Source: JANXVV01 sp038230975 (GTDB lineage Bacteria > Planctomycetota > Phycisphaerae > Tepidisphaerales > Tepidisphaeraceae). Taken from it: DNA of 22,208 nucleotides. Where the stretch lies: NCBI GenBank assembly GCA_038230975.1, contig JBBRMF010000063.1:1-22208 (forward strand), in the 5' to 3' direction. The translations under genes and the position numbers were made by a program. Positions 13,816-21,236 of this stretch are shown here, in pieces. The first letter of the stretch is position 1. The number at the start of each line of letters is the position of its first letter. Below the pieces are notes generated by a model, which saw nothing but the letters and a program-made list of their open reading frames with translations, had not been told where the DNA came from and made no database searches.

Positions 13816-14763
13816 TTATTTAGAGCGGCCAAAATCAACCGTGAGGCTGATGTTCGCCATGCTACCCAAGCTCATCATTCGGTTTTCAACGTGGCCGTCT
13901 GCGAATGCAATCACAATTCGGCCCTTGTGTTTGTTCTTATCAATCAGATCAGGATCACCAGTACCCTTGTGCGGGGGCGATGGATTTAGTGTGCCCTTAT
14001 ACCAATCATCCATTGTGGCATCGACGACGGAGTCATTAAAGAGCTGCCAGCTATCCGGGTTTTCGGAATTGTAACCGCTACCGCGCGGTTTTGCATCTGC
14101 AAACATCAGAAGTTGCGAAGGATGTGGGAATCGAGATACTTTGCCGCGAAGTCGCTTGTGGTCCGTTACTCCGCTGTTTTTGCCATTCGGATCGGCTGAC
14201 CCGTCGCCGGCCCACCCGAGCGGACTTTCGTTGAACGCGTAGCTGCTCCAAAAAGAGCCCCCTTCGTTCACAGTCGCACCGTAGCGGCCACCTTCTTTAT
14301 CAGATGGACAACTGAAGACTTTTCGGATCGTTCCACTCAACATGGATTTTTCGACGGCAGCCCGGGACGACCGGTCTAAATCCTGACCCAGGTATTTCGC
14401 AAGTCCGACGGCGGTTGAGCTGATATGCTGGACCGTTCCGGCTGTGTAGTATTCGTACTTTTCCTGTTTCGCATCTTCGACGTTTTTCGGTTCAGTTCCG
14501 CCGGAGAAGATCAATCCGGCCAACGGCATATAGCCCCTATGATCGTTCGAATGAAGAATCATTCCGAGCATGATCTGCTTTTGCTGAGCCATGCATTTCA
14601 CTTGGTTGGCACTTTCCCGTGCCTTACTCAATGCGGGCAACAGGATGGAGATCAGCAAGGCGATGATCCCGATGACTACCAATAGCTCCACCAGCGTGAA
14701 AGCCTTCGGGGACTGATTTACTAAAGAACGACCGTTTGGGCGGACCCGGGGAATGGTTTGCAT
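13816..14763 (-). CDS. DUF1559-like prepilin-type protein
   Basis: This 315-residue protein is the typical planctomycete prepilin-leader type. SPKA-FTLVELLVVIGIIALL has predicted cleavage after A21 and Glu at +5 (E26), then a hydrophobic helix ending SILLPALSKARESANQVKCM. The globular part contains RKVFSCPSDKEGG, HPSQLLMFADAK and the late IVIAFADGHVENR, the FADGH-like motif of this family. Such proteins occur in dozens of copies in planctomycete genomes and their function is not established; they are assumed to be exported and membrane-anchored. AGGAGA stands 5-6 bases before the ATG and supports the start. It lies alone, divergent from the S46 peptidase gene, and upstream of the stem-loop region. 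Confidence 0.88.
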   Translation of the reverse strand: MQTIPRVRPNGRSLVNQSPKAFTLVELLVVIGIIALLISILLPALSKARESANQVKCMAQQKQIMLGMILHSNDHRGYMPLAGLIFSGGTEPKNVEDAKQEKYEYYTAGTVQHISSTAVGLAKYLGQDLDRSSRAAVEKSMLSGTIRKVFSCPSDKEGGRYGATVNEGGSFWSSYAFNESPLGWAGDGSADPNGKNSGVTDHKRLRGKVSRFPHPSQLLMFADAKPRGSGYNSENPDSWQLFNDSVVDATMDDWYKGTLNPSPPHKGTGDPDLIDKNKHKGRIVIAFADGHVENRMMSLGSMANISLTVDFGRSK

Positions 14764-15107
14764 GAAGGTCTCCTATTTACTTCTGACCGAAACGTGGGAA
14801 ATGCGGCACTACTAGCTTCTACGAGTAGCTTATACGAGAAGAATAACGATTTCTAACAAAATGGGCAAATATTTTCATTTTTTTTTGTTTCGGCCGTAAC
14901 TTATGCAAAGTGGATTTGCCTTTCCATGCCAGAAAGGCATTGCCGCTCGGATGGGCTGAACCGCCCTACATCGCCCCCGGCAGGCCGGGGGCGATGTAGG
15001 GTGGACTAGGTTCTCGTGCCATTTTCAGCCCTCCTGCAAAACGAGTAATATGGGTACTCGCGGGAGTTTTCGTATTCGTAACTCAACGTTTCTACGGAGT
15101 CATCTTG
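14764..15107. other. Divergent intergenic region (prepilin gene / S46 peptidase)
   Basis: The part next to the prepilin gene (14764-14900) is AT-rich, with a run of nine T around 14878-14886. It should hold that gene's promoter, but no clear box pair is seen. Next come an 8-bp hairpin, TGCCTTTC/GAAAGGCA (14917-14939), the strong hairpin at 14961-15004, and a weak promoter candidate for the peptidase: TTTTCA at 15022, 18 bases, TAATAT at 15046. The last overlaps a small stem CGAGTA/TACTCG (15042-15060). Confidence 0.4.
14961..15004. repeat. Near-perfect 17-20 bp hairpin repeat
   Basis: CCCTACATCGCCCCCGG (14964-14980) and CCGGGGGCGATGTAGGG (14985-15001) are exact complements around a 4-base loop; three further outer pairs (one G-U) extend it. 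It is preceded by GGCTGAACC, also found at 1642-1650. Lying between divergent genes it does not terminate either one, so a dispersed intergenic repeat is the likelier reading. Confidence 0.7.
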
Positions 15108-17243
15108 ATGAACATTGAATGCGGTCTGTTTCTTTTGACGGTCGCCATCTTCGTGGCACTCGGGGGATGTAGCACATCGCGCGATAGGCAGGCGATGCCG
15201 GGAACCTCGGCAGTGACGATGCAATCCGGTAAACCTGAACTTTCGACGGAAGGGATGTGGCTCCCCAATGCGTTGCCGGATGCGCGCATGGAAAAGATCT
15301 TCGGTTTTCGCCCGACAAAGGAGTGGGCTGAACACCTGCGGCTTTCATCCGTGCGCATCGGGGCATCGGGCTCGTTCGTGTCCGCGGAAGGGTTGGTGCT
15401 GACCAACCATCATGTGGCGGCGAACGGGCTGCACCATATTTCGCGCGAGGGGAAGGATTATCTGGCCAACGGATACCTCGCCAAAACCCGCGATCAAGAA
15501 CAGCCATTGCCTGGTGCGGAACTGACGGTGTTGGTCTCCATCGAAGATGTTACGGCACGGGTGAACGCGGCGGTGGATACGAAATTGTCGACCGAAGAAT
15601 CGATCAAAGCGCGGCATGCGGCGATCGCGGATATCGAGCGCAAATCGCTCGAGTCCACCGGCCTTCAAAGCAATGTCGTCACCCTCTATGGCGGCGCGTT
15701 GTATCACCTGTATCGCAACAAAAGATACACCGATGTTCGAGCCGTCTTTGCGCCGGAAATCGGATCGGCGTTCTTCGGGGGGGACACGGACAACTTTGAA
15801 TATCCCCGATTCGATCTGGATATCACTCTGCTTCGCGCTTATGAAAACGGAAAGCCGGCGCATGTGGAAAATTATCTGCATCTGGCGAAGAAAGGCGTGG
15901 TGGAAGGGGAACCGGTTTTTGTGAGCGGGCATCCGGGGCATACCGATCGGTTGCTGCCGGTGGCGGTGTTGGAGGGGATGCGCGATGTGAGTTTGCCGGT
16001 GCGAATTGAGCAGATGGAACGGATGGAGAAGGCGCTTTTTGCGTTTGCCGCGCGAAGTCCGGAGGCGGCGCGGCGGGCGGAGGAAAATATCTTTGGGATT
16101 CAAAACAGTTTGAAGGCAATGCGGCCGCGGTTAGAGGCGTTGCGCGGAAAAACGATCGACGAGAAGCGCAAGGATGAAGCCTTGCTGCGGGCGCGACTGC
16201 GGCAATCCGACGGTTTACAACAGTTGGATAGTGCGTGGGATCGGGTTGCGAAAGCCGAGCAACAGCGAGCGCGGCTCCAGGCGAGAATGATGTTTATTGA
16301 GGAAGGCAGGGCGTTTGGAACGGGGCTGTTTTACGACGCGCGCTTGCTCGTGCGGTTGGCAGCGGAAGATGCCAAGCCGGATGCGCAACGGCTGCCGGAA
16401 TACACGCAGAGCAAACGAGGGCCGTTGGAACACGGTCTGTTTGCCGAAGATCCGATGTACGCGGATCTTGAAACAGCCAAGCTGGTGGCTTCGCTGGAAC
16501 TGTTCCGAGAAAAAATGGGCGCGGATTCATCAGAGGTCAAGAAAGTGCTCGAAGGCAAGACCCCCGCTGCCAGGGCGGAAGAACTGGTTAACGGCACGAA
16601 GCTGGGTGATCCGGCGGAGGGGCGACGAATCCGCGAAGGGGGCGCGGCTGCGATCGCGGCAAGCACCGATCCGTTCATTAAACTTGCGCGGTCGATCGAT
16701 GAAGATGCCCGCAGTGTGCGTAAGGAGTATGAGGCGACCGTCACCGAACCGCAGACGCAGGCGTTAACCGATATCAACAAGGCACGCTTTGCGTTGCTGG
16801 GAACCGATGCCTACCCGGACGCCACCGGCACATTGCGATTGGCCTATGGGTTTGTGAAAGGGTACGAGCAGGACGGGCATCGAATCTCGCCATGGACGAC
16901 GATTGGTGGAGCTTTTGCCCACGAGCAGGCGCATCCGGGTCAGAAGGATTACACGCTGCCGGCCAGTTGGGCGAAGGCGAAGGCGTCGTTGAATGCTGCT
17001 ACACCGCTGAATTTTGTTTGCACTGCGGATATCACCGGCGGCAATTCGGGGAGCCCGGTGGTCAACCGTGCGGGAGAATGGGTGGGGATCATTTTTGATT
17101 CCAACAAGCAGGGCGTGGCGGATAATTTTTCGTATACGGATGATCAGGCGCGGGCGGTAGCAGTGGATAGCCGGGGGATACTGGAGGCAATCCGGAAGAT
17201 TTATGGGGCAGAGGAGTTGGCGAAGGAATTGGAAGGGAAGTAG
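15108..17243 (+). CDS. S46-family dipeptidyl-peptidase (DPP7/DPP11 type), lipoprotein
   Basis: The 711-residue protein is a chymotrypsin-fold exopeptidase that removes dipeptides from peptide N termini. The family opening EGMWLPNALP is present (49-57). The triad regions are GSFVSAEGLVLTNHHV (His at 101-102), GGDTDNFEYPR (Asp at 226-228) and ITGGNSGSPVVN (Ser647); the long helical insert between them (about 290-560) is typical. The N terminus is a lipoprotein signal with lipobox ALGG-C21, so the enzyme is probably tethered in the envelope, facing the periplasm or outside. ATG 15108 is used because GGAG lies 8 bases upstream; the preceding TTG is less likely. S46 enzymes are best known from Bacteroidetes and some Proteobacteria, where they feed on extracellular peptides. 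P1 preference cannot be told here. Confidence 0.92.
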   Translation: MNIECGLFLLTVAIFVALGGCSTSRDRQAMPGTSAVTMQSGKPELSTEGMWLPNALPDARMEKIFGFRPTKEWAEHLRLSSVRIGASGSFVSAEGLVLTNHHVAANGLHHISREGKDYLANGYLAKTRDQEQPLPGAELTVLVSIEDVTARVNAAVDTKLSTEESIKARHAAIADIERKSLESTGLQSNVVTLYGGALYHLYRNKRYTDVRAVFAPEIGSAFFGGDTDNFEYPRFDLDITLLRAYENGKPAHVENYLHLAKKGVVEGEPVFVSGHPGHTDRLLPVAVLEGMRDVSLPVRIEQMERMEKALFAFAARSPEAARRAEENIFGIQNSLKAMRPRLEALRGKTIDEKRKDEALLRARLRQSDGLQQLDSAWDRVAKAEQQRARLQARMMFIEEGRAFGTGLFYDARLLVRLAAEDAKPDAQRLPEYTQSKRGPLEHGLFAEDPMYADLETAKLVASLELFREKMGADSSEVKKVLEGKTPAARAEELVNGTKLGDPAEGRRIREGGAAAIAASTDPFIKLARSIDEDARSVRKEYEATVTEPQTQALTDINKARFALLGTDAYPDATGTLRLAYGFVKGYEQDGHRISPWTTIGGAFAHEQAHPGQKDYTLPASWAKAKASLNAATPLNFVCTADITGGNSGSPVVNRAGEWVGIIFDSNKQGVADNFSYTDDQARAVAVDSRGILEAIRKIYGAEELAKELEGK

Positions 17244-17322
17244 GTAACGTCACAAGGCCCACGTAAATTCTGCGGCGTATGATATGCGGTTGTTGAGCTT
17301 TCGTTTATCAGTGTGAGGACCT

Positions 17323-19395
17323 ATGCCGAAATTTGAAGTGGTCAGCCCGTTTCAACCGCAGGGGGATCAGCCGCAGGCGATCGACAAACTGGCCAAGGGG
17401 ATTCTCAATGGTGAGCGCTATCAGACGCTGATGGGCGTGACGGGTTCGGGCAAGACTTTTACGATGGCCCATACGGTGGCGCGGGTACAGCGACCGACGT
17501 TGGTCATCAGCCATAACAAGACTCTTGCGGCTCAGCTCTATGAAGAATTTAAGGAGTTGTTTCCGAATAACGCGGTGGGGTATTTCGTTAGCTATTACGA
17601 TTACTACCAGCCGGAAGCGTACATTCCGCAGCGGGATATCTACATCGAAAAAGATGCAAGCCGCAATGATGATCTGGATCGATTGCGGTTGAGTGCGACG
17701 AGCAATCTGGTCAGCCGCGAGGATGTGCTGCTGGTGGCGAGCGTGTCGTGCATCTTCGGATTGGGTTCACCGATCGAATACAAGCGAAGTGTGGTGCCGA
17801 TTCAAAAAAGTGAACCGACCGATCGCGATGATATGCTGCGGCGGTTGATCGATCTGCAATATGCGCGAAATGATATCGACTTCAAACGCGGGACATTTCG
17901 CGTGCGCGGGGATGTGGTGGAGCTGCGGCCATCGTATGAAGAGTTTGCGTATCGGATTGAATTCGACGGCGATGAGATCACCAACATCGACATGACCAAT
18001 CCACTGACGGGGGAGATTCTGAAAAGCGAAGAGCAAGTGTTTATCTACCCGGCAGTGCACTATGTGATGGCGGAAGACCGGGTCGGGCCGGCGATCCAAT
18101 CGATTAAGGATGAACTGGAAGTGGGGGTGATGCGGCTGCGCGGGCAGGGCAAATTGCTTGAAGCGCAGCGGTTGCTTGCGCGCACGAAATATGATCTGGA
18201 GATGATTCAGGAAGTGGGCTATTGCTCGGGGATCGAGAATTACAGCAGGCACTTGGATGGTCGGCAACCGGGGGAAAAGCCGTATACGTTGATCGATTAT
18301 TTCCCGAAGGATTTTCTGCTGATTATCGATGAGTCGCATGTGACCATACCGCAGATCAAGGCGATGTATACAGGGGATCGAGTGAGGAAAGAGACGCTGG
18401 TTGAACATGGATTTCGGCTGCCGAGCGCGCTGGATAATCGGCCGTTAAAATTTGAGGAATTTGAGCAGATGTATCAGCAGGTGGTGTTTGTCTCTGCGAC
18501 GCCGAACAAGTTTGAATTGGAAAAAACCGGCGGGGAAGTGGTTGAGCAGATTATTCGACCGACGGGTTTGATCGATCCGGAGATTTTTGTGCAACCGGCC
18601 CAGGGACAGATTCCGCACTTGCTCGCGCAGATCAAGGAGCGCGTGGCCAGCGGGGAGCGCGTGCTGGTGACGGCTCTTACGAAACGGCTCTCGGAAGATC
18701 TGTCGGCGTACATTCAGGAAGCCGGGTTTAAGGGCCGGTATCTGCACAGTGAAATTCAAACGCTGGAGCGAGTGGAGATCCTGCGCGATTTGCGGAACGG
18801 TGATTTTGATGTGCTGGTGGGTGTGAACCTTTTGCGAGAAGGGCTCGATCTGCCCGAGGTTTCGCTGGTGGCGATTCTGGATGCTGACAAGGCGGGGTTC
18901 CTGCGCAGTGAAACTTCGATGATTCAGATGATTGGTCGCGCGGCTCGAAATGTGAATGCGAAAGTGATCTTGTATGCCGACACGGTGACCCCGGCGATGC
19001 AGAAGGCGATGGATGAAACACTGCGGCGCAGCGCGATCCAGCGGAAATACAATGAAGATCATGGCATTACACCGCAGACGATTCAGAAGGCGATTCGCAG
19101 TGGAATCGAATCAGAGGTGAAGGCGCGACGCGTCGCGCAGGATGCGATCCGTGCGAATGAGGAACAATTTGATACCTCTGAAATTGTCAGGCTCTTGGAA
19201 GAGGAGATGCTGGAAGCGGCGCGTAATTTGGAGTTTGAACGGGCGGCTCAGTTGCGGGATAAGTTGAACGAGATGAAAGGTGTGCCGACGATTAAGAGCG
19301 GCAGCAGTTGGACGCCGGAAGGTTCGGATGAGCCTGCGAAGAAGATTTGGGAGCCACGGAGTAAGGGGAAACCGAAGAGGAATGCGGCGAAGTGA
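17323..19395 (+). CDS. uvrB: Excinuclease ABC subunit B
   Basis: UvrB is the helicase-like damage-verification subunit of nucleotide excision repair; it is loaded by UvrA and recruits UvrC. The 690-residue length is normal. Walker A is GVTGSGKT (38-45). The DNA-gripping beta-hairpin region is VSYYDYYQPEAYIPQRD (89-105), the Walker B-type motif LLIIDESHVTIPQIKAMY lies near 331-348, helicase motifs GVNLLREGLDLPEVSLVAILDADK and QMIGRAARN follow, and a C-terminal UVR domain (ARNLEFERAAQLRDKLNEMK, near 630-650) should contact UvrC. GAGGA lies 3 bases before the ATG. It follows the peptidase gene by 79 bases on the same strand, with no clear terminator between; a functional link is not expected. 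The basic tail after the UVR domain (KGKPKRNAAK) is an ordinary variable extension. Confidence 0.97.
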   Translation: MPKFEVVSPFQPQGDQPQAIDKLAKGILNGERYQTLMGVTGSGKTFTMAHTVARVQRPTLVISHNKTLAAQLYEEFKELFPNNAVGYFVSYYDYYQPEAYIPQRDIYIEKDASRNDDLDRLRLSATSNLVSREDVLLVASVSCIFGLGSPIEYKRSVVPIQKSEPTDRDDMLRRLIDLQYARNDIDFKRGTFRVRGDVVELRPSYEEFAYRIEFDGDEITNIDMTNPLTGEILKSEEQVFIYPAVHYVMAEDRVGPAIQSIKDELEVGVMRLRGQGKLLEAQRLLARTKYDLEMIQEVGYCSGIENYSRHLDGRQPGEKPYTLIDYFPKDFLLIIDESHVTIPQIKAMYTGDRVRKETLVEHGFRLPSALDNRPLKFEEFEQMYQQVVFVSATPNKFELEKTGGEVVEQIIRPTGLIDPEIFVQPAQGQIPHLLAQIKERVASGERVLVTALTKRLSEDLSAYIQEAGFKGRYLHSEIQTLERVEILRDLRNGDFDVLVGVNLLREGLDLPEVSLVAILDADKAGFLRSETSMIQMIGRAARNVNAKVILYADTVTPAMQKAMDETLRRSAIQRKYNEDHGITPQTIQKAIRSGIESEVKARRVAQDAIRANEEQFDTSEIVRLLEEEMLEAARNLEFERAAQLRDKLNEMKGVPTIKSGSSWTPEGSDEPAKKIWEPRSKGKPKRNAAK

Positions 19396-19436
19396 AATAG
19401 ATTCATCCTCGTAATGTGGCACCGAAAGTCGAACTA

Positions 19437-19988
19437 TTAAGGCCTGAAAAACTCCGAGACGCTGCATCGAAATGACGGAAGGACATCTTCGGCGGAGATC
19501 CAGTCGGTGTCGTGTAGTTTTGCGATTGACCCGTCGCGCCGGTGTATAAAAACTATTTTTGTGCTTGGATCGACAACCCACACAAGGCCGAACCCGGCGC
19601 GAAGATACGCTTCGACCTTTTTATTGACTTCGTAGACTTCGTCGTTCGGAGAGAGAACTTCTACGGCCAAGTCCGCCGGTATGGGCATGCATCCGGGATC
19701 ATTTAATCCATCAAGACGTGATGCGCGGATCATAGAAACATCAGCACGGCGTATCTTGACGGTCTCTTTTGGGAAGCAGTCGTACGTAAGATCGGCTCCG
19801 TAAACGAATACTTCGTTGGTTTTGTCAGCTTCATTTCCGAGTAGCCGAAGTATCTTTGCGGCCACCCAACTTGAAAGTTCGCTCACGTGTCTCTCCACCA
19901 GATAACCGTCAATCAACTCGTATCCCACCGAGTCCGGCAGGCGAAGAAATTCGTCGCGCGTATACGTTCTATCCGCAATTGTCGTCAT
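19437..19988 (-). CDS. Uma2-family (DUF820) restriction-endonuclease-fold protein
   Basis: The 183 residues match the Uma2 pattern: YTRDEFLRLPDSVGYELIDGYLVER at the start, VKIRRADVSMI with D83, PADLAVEVLSPND (E110) and EVNKKVEAYLRAGFGLVWVVDP (K123/K124). These acidic and lysine residues correspond to the PD-(D/E)XK nuclease core, so metal-dependent DNA cleavage is structurally plausible. The family's biological role is unproven, although it is abundant in cyanobacteria and planctomycetes. It stands alone between uvrB (convergent, 41 bases apart) and nadC (divergent), with no methylase or antitoxin beside it. GGTGAA lies shortly before the ATG. The next gene in its direction is uvrB in the opposite sense, so it is monocistronic. 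Confidence 0.88.
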   Translation of the reverse strand: MTTIADRTYTRDEFLRLPDSVGYELIDGYLVERHVSELSSWVAAKILRLLGNEADKTNEVFVYGADLTYDCFPKETVKIRRADVSMIRASRLDGLNDPGCMPIPADLAVEVLSPNDEVYEVNKKVEAYLRAGFGLVWVVDPSTKIVFIHRRDGSIAKLHDTDWISAEDVLPSFRCSVSEFFRP

Positions 19989-20074
19989 AATTTCACCGGG
20001 AGGAGTGTACCACAGGGGCTCGGTTCCTGCATACTATATTAGAGTGATCCGATTTTGAAATTGGAGAATAAGCT

Positions 20075-20974
20075 ATGACGGAATTTCCGAATGTTTCGGC
20101 GCTTCGCCGGCTGATTGATCTTGCGCGAGAAGAAGATCTGCACGATGACGATGTCACCAGTCGATTGTTGATCGATGAGAACGCGATCGGGGTGGGTACG
20201 CTGCTTCAAAAGGAAGTGGGGATTGCGTGCGGGCTGCCGATGGTGGAGGTGGTTTGTCGCGCTTATGACGAACGACTTCGCGTAGAGCAGATTCCGGGTT
20301 TCCACATGGCGATTATTGAGGGGCGTTTCAGTGATTCGCAGCGGATGCCGTTGTTGCGGGTGCGCGGGCCGTTGCGATCGCTGCTTTCGGCGGAGAGGCT
20401 TATCCTGAATTTTCTGCAGCGAATGAGCGGCGTGGCGACGTTGACGCAGAAGTTTGTGCGACGCGTCGCGGGAACGGGCGCGAAGATTTACGACACACGA
20501 AAAACAATTCCCGGCCATCGGTTGCTCGATAAATATGCGGTGCGATGCGGGGGTGGATTCAATCATCGGTTCGGGCTGTATGACGGCTTGCTGGTGAAAG
20601 ACAATCATCTGGCGGGTCGACCGTTGCGGGAGTTGGCGGGATATTTGTCCTCGATTGTCGCGCGGAGTCGCGCGGAAGATGCGACGCGGTTTGTAGAAGT
20701 GGAAGTCGACACGTTGGAACAGTTGAGTGAAGTGCTGAAGGTCGATGGCATTGATGTGATTCTGCTGGACAACATGGATTGCCCGCGGATGCAGACGGCG
20801 GTGGGAATGCGCGATAAAGCCGGGAAAAACGGCACGTTAGAGCTGGAAGCTTCGGGCGGTGTGACGCTGGAGACGGTTCGATCGATCGCGTTGACGGGCG
20901 TGGAGCGGATCGCGGTCGGGGCGATCACGCACTCGGCACCGGCGTTGGATATCGGGCTGGATGTCGAGGACTGA
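20075..20974 (+). CDS. nadC: Nicotinate-nucleotide pyrophosphorylase (quinolinate phosphoribosyltransferase)
   Basis: NadC turns quinolinate and PRPP into nicotinate mononucleotide in de novo NAD synthesis. The 299-residue protein shows the usual order: EEDLHDDDVTSRLL near the start (19-32), SAERLILNFLQRMSGVAT (105-122), DTRKTIPGHRLLDKYAVRCGGGFNHR (140-165, quinolinate and PRPP contacts), LLVKDNHL (172-179), VEVEVDT, ILLDNM, LEASGGV and VERIAVGAITHSAP at the end. Isoleucine replaces threonine in the common KTTPG string. GGAG stands 8 bases before the ATG. The gene is divergent from the Uma2 gene and followed by a hairpin at 20988. nadA and nadB are not in the window. Confidence 0.96.
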   Translation: MTEFPNVSALRRLIDLAREEDLHDDDVTSRLLIDENAIGVGTLLQKEVGIACGLPMVEVVCRAYDERLRVEQIPGFHMAIIEGRFSDSQRMPLLRVRGPLRSLLSAERLILNFLQRMSGVATLTQKFVRRVAGTGAKIYDTRKTIPGHRLLDKYAVRCGGGFNHRFGLYDGLLVKDNHLAGRPLRELAGYLSSIVARSRAEDATRFVEVEVDTLEQLSEVLKVDGIDVILLDNMDCPRMQTAVGMRDKAGKNGTLELEASGGVTLETVRSIALTGVERIAVGAITHSAPALDIGLDVED

Positions 20975-20987
20975 AGCGTCGTGAAAA

Positions 20988-21026
20988 GAACAGGACCGGG
21001 GGGGAGCCACCGCCTCCGGTCCGTTC
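20988..21026 (+). terminator. Hairpin after nadC, possible transcription end
   Basis: GAAC-A-GGACCGG (20988-20999) pairs with CCGGTCCGTTC (21016-21026), 11 pairs with one bulged A, starting 14 bases after the nadC stop. No run of T follows at once, so it is not a textbook intrinsic terminator, but position and stability fit a transcript end. Confidence 0.45.
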
Positions 21027-21126
21027 GTGAAAGTTGTTCAAATCAAAATAGCAGATCAAAAATAAAAACGCAAAGTTGAAAAGATTTATCGAGGATTCGG
21101 AAAAAATTCGCTGGGAAAGAGCGTGA

Positions 21127-21217
21127 TGAACGCCAAGGTGCCAAGTCCGCCAAGATAAAAACGCCAAGAATACAAGCTTGGAGTTATTGCTTGGCGAACT
21201 TGGTGTCTTGGCGTTCA
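21127..21217. repeat. 28-bp-arm inverted repeat of CGCCAAG units
   Basis: Arms 21127-21154 and 21190-21217 match at most positions and are built from repeated (C)GCCAAG units beginning TGAACGCCAAG. The 35-base loop holds a further CGCCAAG unit and a short CCAAG/CTTGG stem. CGCCAAG-unit repeats are known to me as frequent intergenic elements in planctomycetes and verrucomicrobia. It lies between convergent genes and may act as a two-way terminator. Confidence 0.75.
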
Positions 21218-21236
21218 ATCATCTCTTGTGTAATCG

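Noticed and set aside
14961..15004. Strong hairpin considered as an intrinsic terminator
   Set aside because: It lies between two divergent gene starts and has no T-tract, so no known transcript ends there.
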